A DNA stretch of 64,000 nt, taken from Hyphomicrobium sp. (GTDB lineage: Bacteria > Pseudomonadota > Alphaproteobacteria > Rhizobiales > Hyphomicrobiaceae). Made by a program: the position numbers and the translations under genes. The DNA lies in NCBI GenBank assembly GCA_022843145.1, contig JALHOF010000002.1:215092-279091 (forward strand), in the 5' to 3' direction. Below are positions 25,747 through 34,591 of the stretch, one piece after another (positions within the stretch are counted from its first letter, which is position 1; every line of letters starts with the position of its first letter). The notes below the pieces were generated by a model, which did not search any database, was not told the origin of the DNA, and saw nothing but the letters and a program-made list of their open reading frames with translations.

Positions 25747-26598
25747 ATGAGTGAGACGACATCCGCTGCACGCATGCAGCGCATCCTGCTTCCGACCGAC
25801 GGCTCCGAGCATTCCGAAGGTGCAGTGCGAGTCGCGATCGAGGCTGCGGCCAAGTGCTCCAGCCAGCTTTTCGCGCTGACGATGGTGATTTCCAATCCCG
25901 AGGTCGAGGCGCTGGCGCCGGAGATCGTCGCCAAGGGCGAGCGTCGCGCACGCGAAATCCTCGACGGTGTCGAGGCCAAGGCCAAGGCGCGCGGAGTCAC
26001 CGTCGAACGGCTCGTTCGTCACGGCCAGGACCCGGCGCATCAGATCGTCGGCCAAGCCGAGAAGCGCAACGCGGACATCATCATCATGGGGCGGCGCGGC
26101 GTGCGCGGGTTAGCGCGGATGATGGTCGGCGAGGCGACGGTCAGGGTATGCGGCCGGGCACCCTGCAGCGTCATGGTGGTGCCGCGCGACGGCCAGCTTC
26201 CGAAAAGCCGTATCCTGCTCGCGACCGATGGATCGTCGCACTCGGAGGCCGCCAGCGCACTCGCTGGTCGCTTGGCCGTGCTCTGCGGGCTTCCTGTGAC
26301 GATCGTGTCGGTCATCCTGCCGAACCAGAGCGATGCCCGACGCGCGGAAGCCACGGCTGCCGTCGAGCGGATCCGATCGTCGCTGTCGAACCACGGCATC
26401 ACAGCCGAGGCCACGACCGTCGAAGCTGTGCGCCCAGAAACCGGCATCATCACCACCGCCGCCGCCAAGGGCGCCGATCTCATCATCGTCGGCAGCCATG
26501 GCCGCAGCGGGCTCCTGGAGAAGGTCTTGATCGGCTCGGTCTCCGAGCGCGTGCTCGGCGATGCCTCGTGCCCGGTGCTCGTGGTTAGGTCAGCTTAG
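25747..26598 (+). CDS. Tandem-domain universal stress protein
   Basis: A 283-residue protein with two UspA domains. Domain 1 (about 10-150) has ILLPTDGSEHSE and IIMGRRGVRGLARMMVGEATVRV...CSVMVV. Domain 2 (about 155-283) has ILLATDGSSHSE and IIVGSHGRSGLLEKVLIGSVSERVL...CPVLVV with an intact ATP-binding G-x2-G-x9-G-S pattern. It closes the sensor/Usp/TauE operon. Usp proteins of this kind help survival under respiratory or energy stress. Confidence 0.93.
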   Translation: MSETTSAARMQRILLPTDGSEHSEGAVRVAIEAAAKCSSQLFALTMVISNPEVEALAPEIVAKGERRAREILDGVEAKAKARGVTVERLVRHGQDPAHQIVGQAEKRNADIIIMGRRGVRGLARMMVGEATVRVCGRAPCSVMVVPRDGQLPKSRILLATDGSSHSEAASALAGRLAVLCGLPVTIVSVILPNQSDARRAEATAAVERIRSSLSNHGITAEATTVEAVRPETGIITTAAAKGADLIIVGSHGRSGLLEKVLIGSVSERVLGDASCPVLVVRSA

Positions 26599-26987
26599 CC
26601 GGTCAGCATGCGCCGCCGCCATCGTAAATCCGGTCGAGCCAACCGCATCTCTTGGCCTCGACAATTGCTGACGTTACAGATCACTCGGCAGTCTCTGCGT
26701 TGGTGCAAATTCACCCAACGGCGCTAGAAATCGAGACGCTCGGCGGGCAACTGGACCCGGCCGCATGTCGCCCAGAACAGTGCTCTTCCGATTGCATCGC
26801 AGCAAACACACCCCAAATTCTGCCGGGACGGCTGCACACAAGAAGCACATGCCGTCTGATCATCCGTGTCTCGGGACGGCAGGAAGTGGCCCTATGCAGA
26901 AAGTCACCTGACGGAAGCTACTGAGCGCATTGCGTCGGCGTTCTCGATCCGGATCGATGAGGGTACAGCGCTCGCGCAGCCTGGCGA
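26599..26987. other. Intergenic region between the tandem Usp gene and integrase
   Basis: About 390 bp between convergent genes. A 90-codon plus-strand frame at 26652-26924 looks non-coding. No strong structure seen. Confidence 0.4.
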
Positions 26988-28310
26988 CTACCAGCGTAGC
27001 CCGCTGGCCGAGCGACCCTCGACGATCTCGAGCAGACGCCGTTCCCAAAGCTCAAGCGCCCGACGCTTCTCTGCCATGTGGTCGAAAGTCGAGCGGGTCT
27101 TGTAGACGCGGTCACCGAGCGTGGCTCGCATGTCGCTCGTGTGCTGAAGAACGTGACTGCGATATTCGCTTGGGACGCCGAGAGCTGCCAGCTGGTCGAC
27201 GATCAGCGACCGCATGTCGTGGAAGCGCACTTCGTCGCCCATACCTAGACGGCGCCTCATGTCCGTGAATGCGTGCGACGGAGTTCCACGGTCGACGTGC
27301 TGATTGGGCAGGCCGTCTGCGGGGAACAGGAAAGGCGAATCTTGCGCGTCGGCCGCCGCTTCTTTCAGGATCGATAGTGCCAGCGGCGGCAAAGGCACCC
27401 GCTGGTCCTCACGGGACTTGTTGCCCTCGCGCGTGCCGGGGATGAACAGATTTGCTTCAGGGCCGTCGTCCAACTCATTCTGGCGAGCGGCAATCAGTTC
27501 GCTTACGCGCTTTCCCAGCAAGATGGCGAGCTGCAGTAGACGGCGATTAGTTTTGCTGAGTTGCCTGTGCGCTTCGCTCCACATGGCGCGAAGCTCGTCG
27601 TTCGTTGGCGCGCGATGTTGCTTGCCCTCCGGATTCCCTTCCGGGACTGGATTGTCGACGCCGCGCGTCGGGTCACGCTGAATGTAGTCTTTGTCGGCTG
27701 CATGGCCGCAAACACTTCGAATGAGTTTGAGTGCCTTGGTCGCCTGCAGCCCACGGTGGCCCTTGGTTTCGTCAGTGGTGGCGCGTCGAACCTTTTCAAG
27801 GACTGTGGCTATCTTCGCCTTCTCGAGCTGGCCGATCGGCGCGGCGCCGATGTAGGGCTCGACGTGGAGCTTGTAGATGCGCTCGTATTCCTCGCGCGTG
27901 CGCGGGCGCAGTGACTTGGGACGCGCGGGGTTGTCGAGCCATTCGGCGTAGACCTCCGCAAAAGTGGCAACGGCCTTACGCGGATCGACACCATCGACCT
28001 TGACCAAACGCCGCCGTTCGGCGGCAAGCTCAGTCGCCCTGGCCAGGGGAATGTAGCCCTCGCGATCGTTCTCATTGAACGTGCCGAGCGTGTCGATCTT
28101 TTCGGTATCCCCGACATAGTAGCGCACCCGCCAGATGCGTTTGCCCAGTGCAGTATTGTCGGGAATGCAATCGAGCTGGAGCCCCTTGATGCCGGTGAAG
28201 GTGTATCGGGTTCGCTTGCCGCCGAGCGGCGCGAGCTTGGCAACTACACGTGGGTGCGGGGCGACTTGGGGCATGGAGGCTCTCTGCATTGCGAGCTGAT
28301 CGTCTGCCAC
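26988..28310 (-). CDS. Tyrosine integrase of the tRNA-Arg island
   Basis: A 440-residue phage-type integrase with an N-terminal arm-binding domain (about 20-110), core-binding domain (about 112-215) and catalytic domain. Catalytic residues are visible: Arg268 in GKRVSEL, His364 and Arg367 in RFHDMRS, His390 in HVLQH, and the nucleophile Tyr403 in RVYKT. It reads inward from the right end, 176 bp from attR, as usual for tRNA-targeting integrases. ATG codons at residue 8 or 13 are alternative starts. Confidence 0.95.
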   Translation of the reverse strand: MADDQLAMQRASMPQVAPHPRVVAKLAPLGGKRTRYTFTGIKGLQLDCIPDNTALGKRIWRVRYYVGDTEKIDTLGTFNENDREGYIPLARATELAAERRRLVKVDGVDPRKAVATFAEVYAEWLDNPARPKSLRPRTREEYERIYKLHVEPYIGAAPIGQLEKAKIATVLEKVRRATTDETKGHRGLQATKALKLIRSVCGHAADKDYIQRDPTRGVDNPVPEGNPEGKQHRAPTNDELRAMWSEAHRQLSKTNRRLLQLAILLGKRVSELIAARQNELDDGPEANLFIPGTREGNKSREDQRVPLPPLALSILKEAAADAQDSPFLFPADGLPNQHVDRGTPSHAFTDMRRRLGMGDEVRFHDMRSLIVDQLAALGVPSEYRSHVLQHTSDMRATLGDRVYKTRSTFDHMAEKRRALELWERRLLEIVEGRSASGLRW

Positions 28311-28322
28311 TGTTCGCGAGTT

Positions 28323-28343
28323 CTGTCACGCCCTGGTCACGCC
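28323..28343 (+). repeat. Right copy of island-end repeat
   Basis: Identical over 21 bp to 5345-5365, with two GTCACGCC direct repeats, just before the integrase start and 142 bp from attR. It is a candidate integrase arm site or integrase operator. Confidence 0.65.
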
Positions 28344-28485
28344 TAAGTCTGTCGCATAGAGAAGTCTGGTGTCCTCCAAAGTCCCTGAGCTTCGAGCTTC
28401 AACATGCTGCTTTTACATCGTTTTGCGTGGACTCGGAGGGACAAGTGGGGTCACTGAGATTCATCAGCGATCTCGGCTGCGCCGA

Positions 28486-28534
28486 ACTACGAATCTGGGG
28501 GTCGGAGGTTCGAATCCTTCCGGGCGCGCCAGTG
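28486..28534 (+). other. attR of the tRNA-Arg island (3' fragment of tRNA-Arg)
   Basis: An exact 49-bp copy of the tRNA-Arg 3' part from the anticodon loop through CCA plus three bases. No acceptor or D-arm 5' half precedes it, so it is not a functional tRNA. Confidence 0.93.
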
Positions 28535-28540
28535 TTTTCA

Positions 28541-28925
28541 GTGGGTTTTCGGCTGCAAAAGCCAGTGACGAAACCCTACGGGCCTCGATTTACAAAGACC
28601 GTCCGACCACCAATGCGCTCATCGCATGGCCACGGATCATCGGCACCTCGCGCTTCCTGATCCTCGGCTGGCTGTCGGCCATGTTCGGTCGAAGCCGATC
28701 ATCCTCGCCGGTTGCGTGATCGGGGCTCTGACCGACTTCCCGCTATTCAAGCTGATGGCTCAGACGGCGAACCCTGACCTCTACGCGGCCCGGGAGAAGA
28801 CAGCCGTGGTCGTCGTTTCCGATCCCGCCGACTGCTCGTTCCAGTTCAACCCGACAGGCACCGCCAAGTTCGCCAATTGAATTGCTGCGACATCGCCAAG
28901 GCGGCGCTCGCCCGGATGGCCGTGC
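28541..28925 (+). pseudogene. Decayed MHS-family MFS transporter fragment
   Basis: Three reading frames in succession give pieces of a metabolite:H+ symporter: SRFLILGWLSAMFGR (up to about 28690), then KPIILAGCVIGALTDFPLFKLM...VSDPADCSFQFNPTGTAKF (to 28880), then CDIAKAALARMAV. At least two frameshifts and missing ends mean it is dead. It sits directly beyond attR, so it was probably next to the tRNA before the island inserted. Confidence 0.65.
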
Positions 28926-28997
28926 GTTCGACGACGAACCCGGGGTGCGAGGAGCGTTCCGCCTCTCGTCGTTTCGGGATGGGATTGGGCCGGCTGC

Positions 28998-30410
28998 TCA
29001 GGCCTGCACCGCCGCCTCCGGCGCGATATCGCTGGCGCGCACGACGGTGACGGCGCACGGCGCCTCGGCCGTGATCTGCATCGTCAGCTTGTTCGCCGCC
29101 GCACCGCCCGACGTTGGAGCGCCGATGACGAGATGGTCGACCTTGTTGGATTTTGCAAAATCCAGGACGCCGTTGGCGATGTTTCGCGCCTCGATCAGAT
29201 GGTAGGTGATCTTGCTGCGCGGCAGCTGCAGCGGGCCCGCCCACACCCTGAGCTCGGCAATGCGGCTGACATGGATGCTGTCGCCGGCCTTGTCGGCGTT
29301 GTCGTCGATGGCGATCAGCGAAGTTGGCATGACGTTGAGACATGCGAGGCGGGCGCCGGGAATATTGGCCAGGGCATTGACCGCGGCTTCGAAAAGGGCC
29401 TGCCGTAAGTGATCGAGACCTGGCCGCAGATCGACCGCCACCAGAATGATCGGCGCGCGCGGGGCCGGCTTCGTCGCCGCCGCCTCGATCGCGCGCATCG
29501 TTTTGCGCACCCGCCGCCAGCGTCCGAAGGTGATCTTGAAATCCGATCGTTCGGCGCGGCCCGACCGCTCGGTCAGCTCGACCAGATCCAGATGCCTCAA
29601 ATCGAACGCCAATTCCTCGGCTGAAGCGTAGCGCTCCGTCGGCAGGGGTTCGAGACACTTCAAGATGACCTCCTGCAGCGAAGGTTCGATGTCGGGCAGG
29701 AACTTTCGCGGCGGATAGGGATCGCGCCATACGCGCTGGCGCACCTCTTTCATGCGTCCGGGCGCACCGAACGGCAGCTCACCGGTGGCCATCTGGTACA
29801 TGATGGCGCCCAAACCAAAGATGTCGCTGCGCTTGTCCGAGCGGACGCGCAGGAGCTGCTCGGGCGCCATGTACTCCGTCGTTCCCGTCGGCCGATGGTA
29901 TTGTTCGTCGAGCAAATCCGGCAAGTGCTCGTGACGCGAAAGTCCGAAATCGATGATGACGGCCTCGCCGCCGGTGCGGAACAGAATGTTTGCCGGCTTC
30001 AAATCAAGGTGCAACACGTGCTGACTGTGCAGATCAGCCAGCGCATCGGCGATGGCCGTCGACAGTGTGACGACGTCGTCGAGCGGCAGACGACCGCCGG
30101 CGATGCGCTTCAGCAATGTCGGACCGCCGACGTACTCCATGACAATGTAGGGCTGCTTGGTGAACTCGCCGATCGCCACGAGCTTCGGCACTTGGAAGCC
30201 GGAAAGCTCGGCCATGATCATCTGCTCGACCTCGAACCCGACCAACTGCGAGTGATCTCCGTCGTCGAGTAACGGGACCTTCATGACGATAGGAAAGGCG
30301 ATGTCAGGGTGGCTCACGCGCCAGATGGCGGCCATGCCGCCGCGATGCAGCCGCTCCTCGAGCAGGAACCCGTCGATCGTCATCCCGGTGTCGAGTTGTG
30401 CCTTGGCCAT
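28998..30410 (-). CDS. Ser/Thr protein kinase fused to a C-terminal Usp domain
   Basis: A 470-residue fusion. Residues about 12-270 are a Hanks-type kinase: Gly-rich loop LHRGGMAAIWRV, catalytic Lys in VMKVP, HLDLKPANI catalytic loop, DFGLS, and the APE equivalent TEYMAPEQ. Residues about 310-460 form a Usp-like domain (APIILVAVDLRPGLDHLR..., VDHLVIGAPTSGG, PCAVTVVRASD). There is no membrane segment, so it is cytoplasmic. The Usp part may sense nucleotides or stress and control the kinase. It lies outside the island but near its Usp genes. Confidence 0.92.
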   Translation of the reverse strand: MAKAQLDTGMTIDGFLLEERLHRGGMAAIWRVSHPDIAFPIVMKVPLLDDGDHSQLVGFEVEQMIMAELSGFQVPKLVAIGEFTKQPYIVMEYVGGPTLLKRIAGGRLPLDDVVTLSTAIADALADLHSQHVLHLDLKPANILFRTGGEAVIIDFGLSRHEHLPDLLDEQYHRPTGTTEYMAPEQLLRVRSDKRSDIFGLGAIMYQMATGELPFGAPGRMKEVRQRVWRDPYPPRKFLPDIEPSLQEVILKCLEPLPTERYASAEELAFDLRHLDLVELTERSGRAERSDFKITFGRWRRVRKTMRAIEAAATKPAPRAPIILVAVDLRPGLDHLRQALFEAAVNALANIPGARLACLNVMPTSLIAIDDNADKAGDSIHVSRIAELRVWAGPLQLPRSKITYHLIEARNIANGVLDFAKSNKVDHLVIGAPTSGGAAANKLTMQITAEAPCAVTVVRASDIAPEAAVQA

Positions 30411-30816
30411 CTCAGGTCCCTGTTGTCAGTCGCATGGCCAACGCTCGCTGCCTGCCCCGCCGATGCGGCACATGAAAGCCGCGAGAGCTTAATGGTCAGA
30501 ACGGCTATCGGCGAGAAACGGGCGATCAACATCGCTCACGCCGCAATGCTGATAAAGGGCGCAATTCGCCCTTGGGCGTTGCACCACAGCGTCAACACTC
30601 CATGGGCTGTTTCCTCCCGGCACTCGGCGCATTCCAGTCGGACAGGACGATGCGCCGAGAGACCGAGCCCCAAGCATCCGCTTCCGGTTGGAATTGTGCA
30701 AGCAAAGCAGCCACGCGGTCGAGTGCATCCTTCGTCGGAATGGGCTTTGCGGCGTACTCGTCCGTGCCCAGCGAAATCCCCTTGTCGCCAGCGAGCCTTG
30801 GCGCGCTCGCGCGCGG
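30411..30816. other. Intergenic region
   Basis: About 400 bp between two minus-strand genes. Several short frames cross it but none has convincing composition, start context or family match. Confidence 0.4.
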
Positions 30817-31968
30817 TCATGCTGGTTCGACGGCGCCCTCCGAAGCCAGATGATTGTCCCAGGTCCAGGGCGTCGGCGTAGGTTCCGTGAGCGCGGCTTC
30901 CGGGGTGGGCCGGCGGCCGATACACTGAACCGCGCCGTTGCCGCCCGTCAGCAGGAATTCCGCCGCCGTCCGGGCCGGGGCGACACCGGAGACGTCGTGT
31001 GCGGCTTGGACCCGCAGGACGCGCCCGGTATCGATGTCCAGCAGAATGGCGATACCACCGCGCGATGAGGTGATTGCAGCGATGCGGCCCGAGCGATCGA
31101 CGGCGACCGAGCTGACGTAGCCGTTCAGGCGGCGCTCGATCTCGGCCGGCAACGCAAACGCGGCGAGCGGAGACTGCCGGCGGTGCCGGTAGGTCATTGC
31201 CGGGGCCGGGCCATCCATTCGCCCGTGGAATTGAGCGCCGATGATCACGGTGTCATCGCGGCCGACGTCGAGATGACGCATCGATACGGCGCCCGGGGAG
31301 CCGAGCACTTGACGCTCCAGCAGATCACCGGTCCGGCAATCGATGTAGGCGACCGAAGCGACGAATTGGTCGGGATTGAGCACGCGTCGGCCACCGCCGA
31401 TGTCGGGATGCTCGCGCAGGCCGCCGTTGGCGACGACCAGAACCGGTGCTCCATTGAGAAAAGCCATGTCGTGCGGGCCGACACCGTGAGTGGAAAACTC
31501 ACCGATGCGGCGGAACTGCGCGGTTGCGTCGTAAACGCCGATCACGCCGCGACCGGCAGTGAAATCATTCTCGGTCGCATAGAGAAGGCGTCCGTCGCGC
31601 GAGAAGGCTCCGTGACCGTAGAAGTGGCGATCGTCAGGGGTCGTGAACGTGAGCGGCGGCGAGTTGCGGCCAGCGGACAACACGACGGCGAAGTTGCCTG
31701 GGCGCCGGGCGAACACCACGCACCGCCTCGTCGCGGGGCAGAACGTCGCGTCGTGCCCCCGGCCGGGAAGCACGGTGGACACGACGTCGACGCCCGCGCC
31801 GTCGATGATCGCCGCCGAGAACCGCCCATCGGTGCCGCGACGGGCGGCGGCGAAGTGCGAAAGGGTGCCGGGCGGTCCGCGCGTTGCGGCATCGACCGGT
31901 CGAGGCCAAGCTGCAAAGGCCGCACTTCCGATCAGCAGTTTGCGCCGGTCAATCGCCATCGGAGGCAT
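30817..31968 (-). CDS. DUF1513 periplasmic protein
   Basis: A 383-residue protein with a twin-arginine-like N-terminus (DRRKLLIGSAAFAAW) and a predicted beta-propeller body (DRHFYGHGAFSRDGRLLYATEND..., GVGPHDMAFLNG, LREHPDIGG). DUF1513 proteins are regularly the last gene of imelysin/di-heme clusters, as here, and probably act in periplasmic iron handling. The start at 31968 has GGGG upstream and overlaps the preceding imelysin gene by 20 bp; ATG 31959 is also possible. Confidence 0.87.
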   Translation of the reverse strand: MPPMAIDRRKLLIGSAAFAAWPRPVDAATRGPPGTLSHFAAARRGTDGRFSAAIIDGAGVDVVSTVLPGRGHDATFCPATRRCVVFARRPGNFAVVLSAGRNSPPLTFTTPDDRHFYGHGAFSRDGRLLYATENDFTAGRGVIGVYDATAQFRRIGEFSTHGVGPHDMAFLNGAPVLVVANGGLREHPDIGGGRRVLNPDQFVASVAYIDCRTGDLLERQVLGSPGAVSMRHLDVGRDDTVIIGAQFHGRMDGPAPAMTYRHRRQSPLAAFALPAEIERRLNGYVSSVAVDRSGRIAAITSSRGGIAILLDIDTGRVLRVQAAHDVSGVAPARTAAEFLLTGGNGAVQCIGRRPTPEAALTEPTPTPWTWDNHLASEGAVEPA

Positions 31969-33073
31969 TGAACCCCATCGTGACGCCTGCCGTCAGCGAC
32001 AACATCCAGCCCGCAATGTCGTTGGCGTTTTTGAGCGGGAAGCCGACGCCGATGAAGGCTTGCGTGGCGTCGGGCCGTTGGAACGGACGGGGATGGCGTA
32101 GGGCCGAGACAAGGCGCTCCCGCGCGGTGACAAGCTCGCGCGCCACGAGGTCGGCGTTGTCCGCAACCAGCACACGCGGATGCGTGCCGGACGTTGCTGA
32201 AATCGCCTGTTTCAAACCGCCCTCCGAGAACAACGCTTCGAGCCCCTCGATGTTTGCGGTGATTAGCGGACCGGTCGTGTCACTCCTCTCAAGGATCGGC
32301 GTCTCCTTCCGCCTGCTCGCTCCGAGGCCGAGCGGGCCCGCGATCCGCTCATCGCGCACTCGCTCCAGCCCTGTGGCGAGCGCTTTGGCCAATTCGGCTG
32401 TCGTTTCCTCCGCACGCAAATAGCGGGTGTTGCCCGATCCCGGCGCCAGCCATTGAGCCGACACACCGGACGCCAACGACCAGGCTGCGACGACGTCTTG
32501 TGCTATGCCGGCCAGACTCGAGGCAGACGCAGATGCATAACGGCAGCGGAACGCACCATCAGCGTCAAGCTTCAACAGCGCCTCTCGTCCTTCGCCGTAG
32601 AGCATGATTTCGAGCGCACCAATTCCCTGAACGGCGACGCTCTTGGTTGCGAGCTTTGCGGCATCGGTCGCCGCCTCGTCACGCGCTGACAAGATGCGCA
32701 AGACCTCCCGCGCGCCGATGCCCTGCCGGTCCGGCCAGAACAGGATTCGCTCGAGGCGATTCTCCTCGACGATCGGGCCGAAGCGAATGTGTTCGATGCG
32801 GCCCCATGCCGAGACAAAGCCCGAGAAGGCGGCCGTCGCCGCGTTCCAACTTGCCTCGCCGGGCTCTGCGCAAAGTCCTTTGATCTGCCGGTCGAGCTGG
32901 ATCCCTGCCGAGCGGAGCGCGTCATACCCGGGCCGTATGTGCCGCTCGAGCGAGGTCTTGGCGAGACCTGCATGATCGAAAGCACCATCGGCTGACGCAT
33001 CCGCGGCGGTGACGCACCAGATCGCGGCAGCTGCGGCCAGCAACGTTTCGGGCCGGCAACGTGCGGCTTGCAT
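31949..33073 (-). CDS. Imelysin-family protein (second copy)
   Basis: A 374-residue secreted protein with a cleavable signal (LLAAAAAIWCVTAADASADG) and the imelysin fold: helical bundle with FGPIVEENRLERILFWPD and GIGALEIMLYG, where the usual GxHxxE metal motif is replaced by GIGALE. It may therefore not bind metal like the first copy. ATG 33073 has GAGGAG upstream. It is the third gene of the imelysin / di-heme / imelysin / DUF1513 operon. Confidence 0.85.
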   Translation of the reverse strand: MQAARCRPETLLAAAAAIWCVTAADASADGAFDHAGLAKTSLERHIRPGYDALRSAGIQLDRQIKGLCAEPGEASWNAATAAFSGFVSAWGRIEHIRFGPIVEENRLERILFWPDRQGIGAREVLRILSARDEAATDAAKLATKSVAVQGIGALEIMLYGEGREALLKLDADGAFRCRYASASASSLAGIAQDVVAAWSLASGVSAQWLAPGSGNTRYLRAEETTAELAKALATGLERVRDERIAGPLGLGASRRKETPILERSDTTGPLITANIEGLEALFSEGGLKQAISATSGTHPRVLVADNADLVARELVTARERLVSALRHPRPFQRPDATQAFIGVGFPLKNANDIAGWMLSLTAGVTMGFNASDGD

Positions 33074-33083
33074 GCGCTTCTCC

Positions 33084-34577
33084 TCAAAGCGAGTTGACGA
33101 ACGCAACGAGCCTGTCGCGGTCGGCGCGACCAAGTCCTGCGAATCCATCGCGTGCCTTCTGCGCCTCGCCGCCGTGCCACAAGATCGCTTCCGAAACCGT
33201 ACGCGCGCGGCCGTCATGAAGAAAGAACGCATGGCCGTTGACGAGCCCGGTGAGGCCGATCCCCCACAGCGGCGCCGTACGCCACTCTCGCCCCGTGGCC
33301 AAACCTTCGGGACGTCCGTCCGCCAGACCGTCGCCCATGTCGTGAAGGAGGAGATCGCTATAGGGCCAGATCGTCTGGTTGTTGAGGTGGGAATCTGGCG
33401 AGCCCGCTCCCGTCTTGTGCATCGGTGTGTGGCAGCTCGCGCAACCGATCTGGTGGAACAACGCCTTGCCGGCCAGCACGTCCACGCCGCCGGGATTTCG
33501 GCGCGCAGGTACGGCTAGATTGCGGGCGTAGAAGCCGACGAGATCGAGGAGCTTGCGGCTGATCTCTTCCGCGGGCGCTTTCTCGGTGCCGCCGTGCGGG
33601 GCCGAGCGGCATGCTGCCTGCGCATCGGTGCATTCGCCCGCTGGATTCGGGGAGATCCAATTGCCGATGCCGATGTCGCCGGCGAATGCCTCGGCCGACT
33701 GCTGCAGAACGGTCGGCTGTCCGGCCTTCCAGCCGAAGCGACCAAGCATCATGCGCTGCTGCTCGACTGACCACACCCGGTTTGCGCGGCCGGAAATGCC
33801 GTCGCCGTCACGGTCGTCGGGATCCTCGCGCGCCAGGATATCGTTTTCGGAGATCGCCTCCAGCAGACCGAGTCCGATCATCTGCGGCGTCAGGCGAGGC
33901 GAGATCATCACCTGGGGATGGAGCGGACCATAGCCAAGTTCGGCGATCCCGTAGCTCGGCTTGCGAAGCGTCACCTTTTCTCCATCGGCCAAGGCGATGG
34001 CCAGATCATCGTAAGTCACGATCATGCGGCCTTCGCCGGCGTGGCCCTGGATGGCGAGCTCCTGCAATTGCCCGCCATAGGTCGGCTCGGGGATGATGCT
34101 CGCCCGCCCCTCGTCCAGCAGGGCGCGCTCGGCATCGGTGCGCGGCGGAATGGATAGCCTGAGGAACATCGAGACGGAGCGATCCTCGATCCGATCGCTC
34201 GCCGGTGGGTGTCCGCGCCCGTCCTTCAGGTGACAGCTTTGGCAGGCGCGCGCATTGTAGAGTGGGCCGAGACCATCCGATCCCTTGGTCGATGACGGAG
34301 CCGAAACCCAGAATTTGCGAAAGAGACCGTTGCCGACCTTGAAGTCGAGTTCCTTGGCGAACTCCATGTTGGATGAAAAGTGCGAAAAGATGTCGGCCGT
34401 GAGTGGCGCGGTGGTGGTCGCATTGCCGCCAGGAAGCGCCTCGCCGGAATCCAGGTCCGTCTGATCAGCGGCCGCGCCGGATCGGCCGACAAACGTCTGC
34501 GACGATACCGCGAGCAGGACACAGCCCAGGCACACGGCGCGAGCCAACGAACCGAAAGTGCGCACTGAGCTGGCCAT
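33084..34577 (-). CDS. Di-heme oxidoreductase (DUF1111 family)
   Basis: A 497-residue periplasmic c-type cytochrome with a signal peptide and two CxxCH heme sites, CQSCH near residue 112 and CASCH near 378. Other family landmarks are SDGLGPLYNARACQSCHLKDGRG, DDRDGDGISGRANRVW and PLWGIGLTG...FLHDGRART. Called thiol oxidoreductase in older annotations. It sits 14 bp from the first imelysin gene and probably transfers electrons during iron acquisition or reduction by the imelysin system. Confidence 0.92.
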   Translation of the reverse strand: MASSVRTFGSLARAVCLGCVLLAVSSQTFVGRSGAAADQTDLDSGEALPGGNATTTAPLTADIFSHFSSNMEFAKELDFKVGNGLFRKFWVSAPSSTKGSDGLGPLYNARACQSCHLKDGRGHPPASDRIEDRSVSMFLRLSIPPRTDAERALLDEGRASIIPEPTYGGQLQELAIQGHAGEGRMIVTYDDLAIALADGEKVTLRKPSYGIAELGYGPLHPQVMISPRLTPQMIGLGLLEAISENDILAREDPDDRDGDGISGRANRVWSVEQQRMMLGRFGWKAGQPTVLQQSAEAFAGDIGIGNWISPNPAGECTDAQAACRSAPHGGTEKAPAEEISRKLLDLVGFYARNLAVPARRNPGGVDVLAGKALFHQIGCASCHTPMHKTGAGSPDSHLNNQTIWPYSDLLLHDMGDGLADGRPEGLATGREWRTAPLWGIGLTGLVNGHAFFLHDGRARTVSEAILWHGGEAQKARDGFAGLGRADRDRLVAFVNSL

Positions 34578-34591
34578 GACGCCTCGACCCG

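Larger units (their letters stand above)
5301..28485. mobile_element. Integrative island at tRNA-Arg(ACG), about 23.2 kb
   Basis: Bounded by 49-bp direct repeats derived from the tRNA 3' end, with a tyrosine integrase (26988-28310) just inside the right boundary and a 21-bp repeated arm-like sequence just inside both boundaries. Cargo includes defence-type genes (DUF262/HEPN, ABC-3C, HsdR remnant), dinB, a II/X-like replication protein, a ParB-like protein, a serine recombinase and a sensor/Usp stress module. Parts (about 6.1-8.0 kb, 16-20 kb) are visibly more AT-rich than the core. No conjugation genes were seen, so it would need to be mobilised by other elements. Confidence 0.9.

Noticed and set aside
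28486..28534. A second tRNA-Arg gene
   Set aside because: Only the 3' part is present; the acceptor 5' strand and D-arm are missing, so it is an attachment-site duplicate.
30536..30925. A 129-residue minus-strand ORF between the DUF1513 and kinase genes
   Set aside because: It overlaps the DUF1513 C-terminus in another frame and shows no recognisable domain.
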